NCBI GenBank assembly: GCA_027391075.1
Contig: DAHYHI010000103.1
Coordinates: 1 to 64,000 of the forward strand
DNA length: 64,000 nucleotides
From: JAJZAM01 sp027391075
Lineage (GTDB): Bacteria > Actinomycetota > Acidimicrobiia > Acidimicrobiales > Palsa-688
Direction: 5' to 3'
The translations under genes and the position numbers were made by a program. Positions 62,202-64,000 of this stretch are shown one piece after another. A model generated the notes under the pieces. It was not told where the DNA came from. It made no database searches and saw nothing but the letters and a program-made list of their open reading frames with translations. Within the stretch, counting starts at the first letter, position 1. Every line of letters starts with the position of its first letter.

Positions 62202-64000
62202 ATGACGGTGACGATAGACGGCAACGAGGCGGCGGTGTCGGTCGCTTACCGTCTCAACGAGGTGTGCTCGATCTATCCGATCACGCCGGCATCGCCGATG
62301 GCCGAGCTCGCCGATCAATGGTCGGCGAGCGACAAGGCGAACGTGTACGGGACCGTCCCCCAGGTTCTCGAAATGCAAAGCGAAGCGGGCGCCGCGGGGG
62401 CGCTGCACGGAGCGCTACAGGGCGGGGCTTTGGCGACTACGTTCACAGCTTCGCAAGGCCTGCTTTTGATGATCCCCGACATGTACAAGATCGCCGGTGA
62501 GCTCACGCCGACGGTCATCCACGTGGCAGCCCGGTCGATAGCAGCCCAGGGCCTTTCGATCTTCGGTGACCACCAAGACGTGATGGCAGTACGCCAGACA
62601 GGATTCGCGATCCTCGGCTCGACGTCGGTGCAAGAGGCTCACGACATGGCGGCGGTAGCCCAGGCGTCGACGCTTGCGTCCCGGGTGCCTTTCGTGCACT
62701 TTTTCGACGGTTTTCGCACCTCCCACGAGCTGAACTCGGTCGAGTTGCTCTCCGACGCGGACCTGTTGAAGCTCGTACCGCCCGACGCGGTCCACTCTCA
62801 CCGCCAGCGGTCTTTGAGCCCGGAACGACCTGTGATACGCGGCACCTCCCAGAACCCCGACGTGTACTTCCAGGCCCGCGAGGGCGTCAACCCCTTCTAC
62901 GGTGCCGTAGCCGGCATCGTCCAAGCTCAGATGGACCGTCTCGGCGCGCTAAGCGGCCGCAGGTACCGCATAGTCGAGTACTACGGCGACCCGCTCGCCG
63001 ACAGGGTGGTAGTAGCGATGGGGTCAGCCACAAGGACCCTGCGACGCACGGTCGACGCCCTGGCAGCCCGCGGGGAGAAGGTGGGGGTGATCACTTTGCG
63101 CCTCTTCCGGCCGTTCCCTGGCGAGGCGCTCCTTGAGGCTCTGCCCGCCTCGGCGCGCCGGGTGGCGGTCCTAGACCGGACCAAGGAGCCGGGGTCGATC
63201 GGCGAGCCACTGTTCCTCGACGTCGCAGCGGCGCTCGAAGCCGCCGGGCCTGCGAGCGAAGCCCGCCACACCGAGGTGCTCTGCGGGGGCCGCTACGGCC
63301 TGTCGTCCAAGGAGTTCACGCCTTCGATGGCAGCCGGAGTCTTCGCCGAGCTCGCCGCGGACAACCCCAAGAAGCACTTCACCGTCGGTATCAACGACGA
63401 CGTGTCAGGCACCAGCATCCAATACGGGGAACCCCTCGACGTCGAAGCCCCGGGGACGCTGCGGGCGGTCTTCTTCGGCCTCGGAGCCGACGGCACAGTC
63501 GGCGCAAGCAAGAACACGATCAAGGTCCTCGGCTCGCACGGTTTCTTCGCGCAGGGCTACTTCGTGTACGACTCCAAGAAGTCCGGCTCGTGGACGGTTT
63601 CGCACCTCCGCTTCGGCAAGGAGCCCATCGACGCCCCTTACCTGGTCGACGAGGCGTCGTTCGTGGGGTGCCACCAGTTCAGCCTCGTCTCGCGTCCCGA
63701 GGTGTTGGACAGGGCCGCCCCGGGCGCCCAGGTGCTCATAAACAGCCCCTACCCTGCCGAGCAGGTGTGGGAGCACCTCGACAGCACCGTTCAGGGCAAG
63801 ATTCTTGCCAAGAGCCTCGAGTTGTGGACGATTGACGCTGCTCGAATAGCCCGCGAGGAAGGCATCGGAGGTCGGGTGAACACCGTCCTGCAAGCATGCT
63901 TTTTCGCGATATCGGGGATTCTCGACTACCCGAGCGCCCTGGAGAGCATCGAGTCGACGGTCACCAAAACCTACGCCCGCAGGGGTGCAGCGGTCGTCGA
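62202..64000 (+). CDS. nifJ: Pyruvate:ferredoxin (flavodoxin) oxidoreductase, N-terminal half (runs off window)
   Basis: The first 599 codons of a protein expected to be about 1150-1200 residues. From ATG 62202, directly after the TAG of the previous gene, it reads MTVTIDGNEAAVSVAYRLNE with YPITPASPMAE (25-35, pyruvate/ThDP domain I), then TASQGLLLMIPDMYKIAGEL and, after 450, the gamma-type domain (AVFFGLGADGTVGASKNTIK). It turns pyruvate and CoA into acetyl-CoA, CO2 and reduced ferredoxin. No frameshift seen in the part present. Confidence 0.93.
   Translation, partial: MTVTIDGNEAAVSVAYRLNEVCSIYPITPASPMAELADQWSASDKANVYGTVPQVLEMQSEAGAAGALHGALQGGALATTFTASQGLLLMIPDMYKIAGELTPTVIHVAARSIAAQGLSIFGDHQDVMAVRQTGFAILGSTSVQEAHDMAAVAQASTLASRVPFVHFFDGFRTSHELNSVELLSDADLLKLVPPDAVHSHRQRSLSPERPVIRGTSQNPDVYFQAREGVNPFYGAVAGIVQAQMDRLGALSGRRYRIVEYYGDPLADRVVVAMGSATRTLRRTVDALAARGEKVGVITLRLFRPFPGEALLEALPASARRVAVLDRTKEPGSIGEPLFLDVAAALEAAGPASEARHTEVLCGGRYGLSSKEFTPSMAAGVFAELAADNPKKHFTVGINDDVSGTSIQYGEPLDVEAPGTLRAVFFGLGADGTVGASKNTIKVLGSHGFFAQGYFVYDSKKSGSWTVSHLRFGKEPIDAPYLVDEASFVGCHQFSLVSRPEVLDRAAPGAQVLINSPYPAEQVWEHLDSTVQGKILAKSLELWTIDAARIAREEGIGGRVNTVLQACFFAISGILDYPSALESIESTVTKTYARRGAAVV

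Overview
The window is a high-GC actinobacterial chromosome segment. The lineage signs are NucS (mismatch endonuclease), a PAC2-family proteasome-chaperone-like protein, a FolP2-type dihydropteroate synthase paralogue, an Ssd/CpaE-like protein without the Walker lysine, and the gene neighbourhood glyS-recO-uppS...era-CNNM-ybeY-phoH...hemW-rsmE-dnaJ-hrcA, which resembles that of mycobacteria and streptomycetes. A deep-branching actinobacterium such as an Acidimicrobiia member is plausible, but this is inference. No insertion sequence, phage gene or CRISPR array was seen, and no gene-free gap exceeds about 300 bases.

Layout. 1-8 kb: housekeeping block on the minus strand (glyS start, recO, uppS, era, CNNM transporter, ybeY, phoH, HIT protein) with a DinG-type helicase on the plus strand. 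8-25.8 kb: accessory block. It holds a Tad/Flp pilus locus split into three parts (cpaB-cpaE at 9-11 kb, pilin and TadE/G-like genes at 12.7-14.3 kb, tadA-tadB-tadC at 17.6-20.7 kb). nucS lies in the first break and a CsoR-regulated copper operon (copZ-copA-csoR) in the second. A nucleoside-salvage group follows (nucleoside hydrolase, a damaged DUF1614 gene, ribokinase), then a pseudokinase-like membrane protein with a LysM protein. 25.8-41 kb: a second housekeeping block (hemW, rsmE, dnaJ, hrcA, lepA, cytidylate-kinase-like protein, serine-acetyltransferase-like protein, rpsT, holA, folP2, thioredoxin-TPR protein, phosphotransferase, PAC2, leuS, tRNA-Ala). 41-50 kb: glyoxylate bypass aceB-aceA, an alpha/beta hydrolase, an EAL-DICT c-di-GMP phosphodiesterase, an acetolactate-synthase-like ThDP enzyme and a TetR regulator. 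50-64 kb: phosphoketolase, acetate kinase, a GAF-DHp protein without ATPase domain, a GNAT/ADP-forming acyl-CoA synthetase fusion, a small membrane protein, a CxxC protein, two universal stress proteins, an unknown protein, a GltD-like iron-sulfur flavoprotein and the first half of a pyruvate:ferredoxin oxidoreductase, which runs off the window.

The last 14 kb form the most interesting part. The genes centre on acetyl phosphate, acetate and acetyl-CoA. Short sites of the form GTGAC-YT-nn-G-n-C-YC, resembling the DosR/DevR hypoxia box, lie upstream of phosphoketolase, between the membrane-protein and CxxC genes, and as a diverging pair between the stress-protein operon and the flavoprotein/PFOR operon. 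I propose a DosR-like low-oxygen or energy-stress regulon. The sites were aligned by eye and need a genome-wide motif test.

Other points: a cytidylate-kinase-like gene whose true start is either CTG or hidden by a frameshift; a DUF1614 gene with an internal deletion and frameshift; a CsoR operator covering the copZ -10 element; and a perfect 19-bp palindrome in front of the TetR gene.
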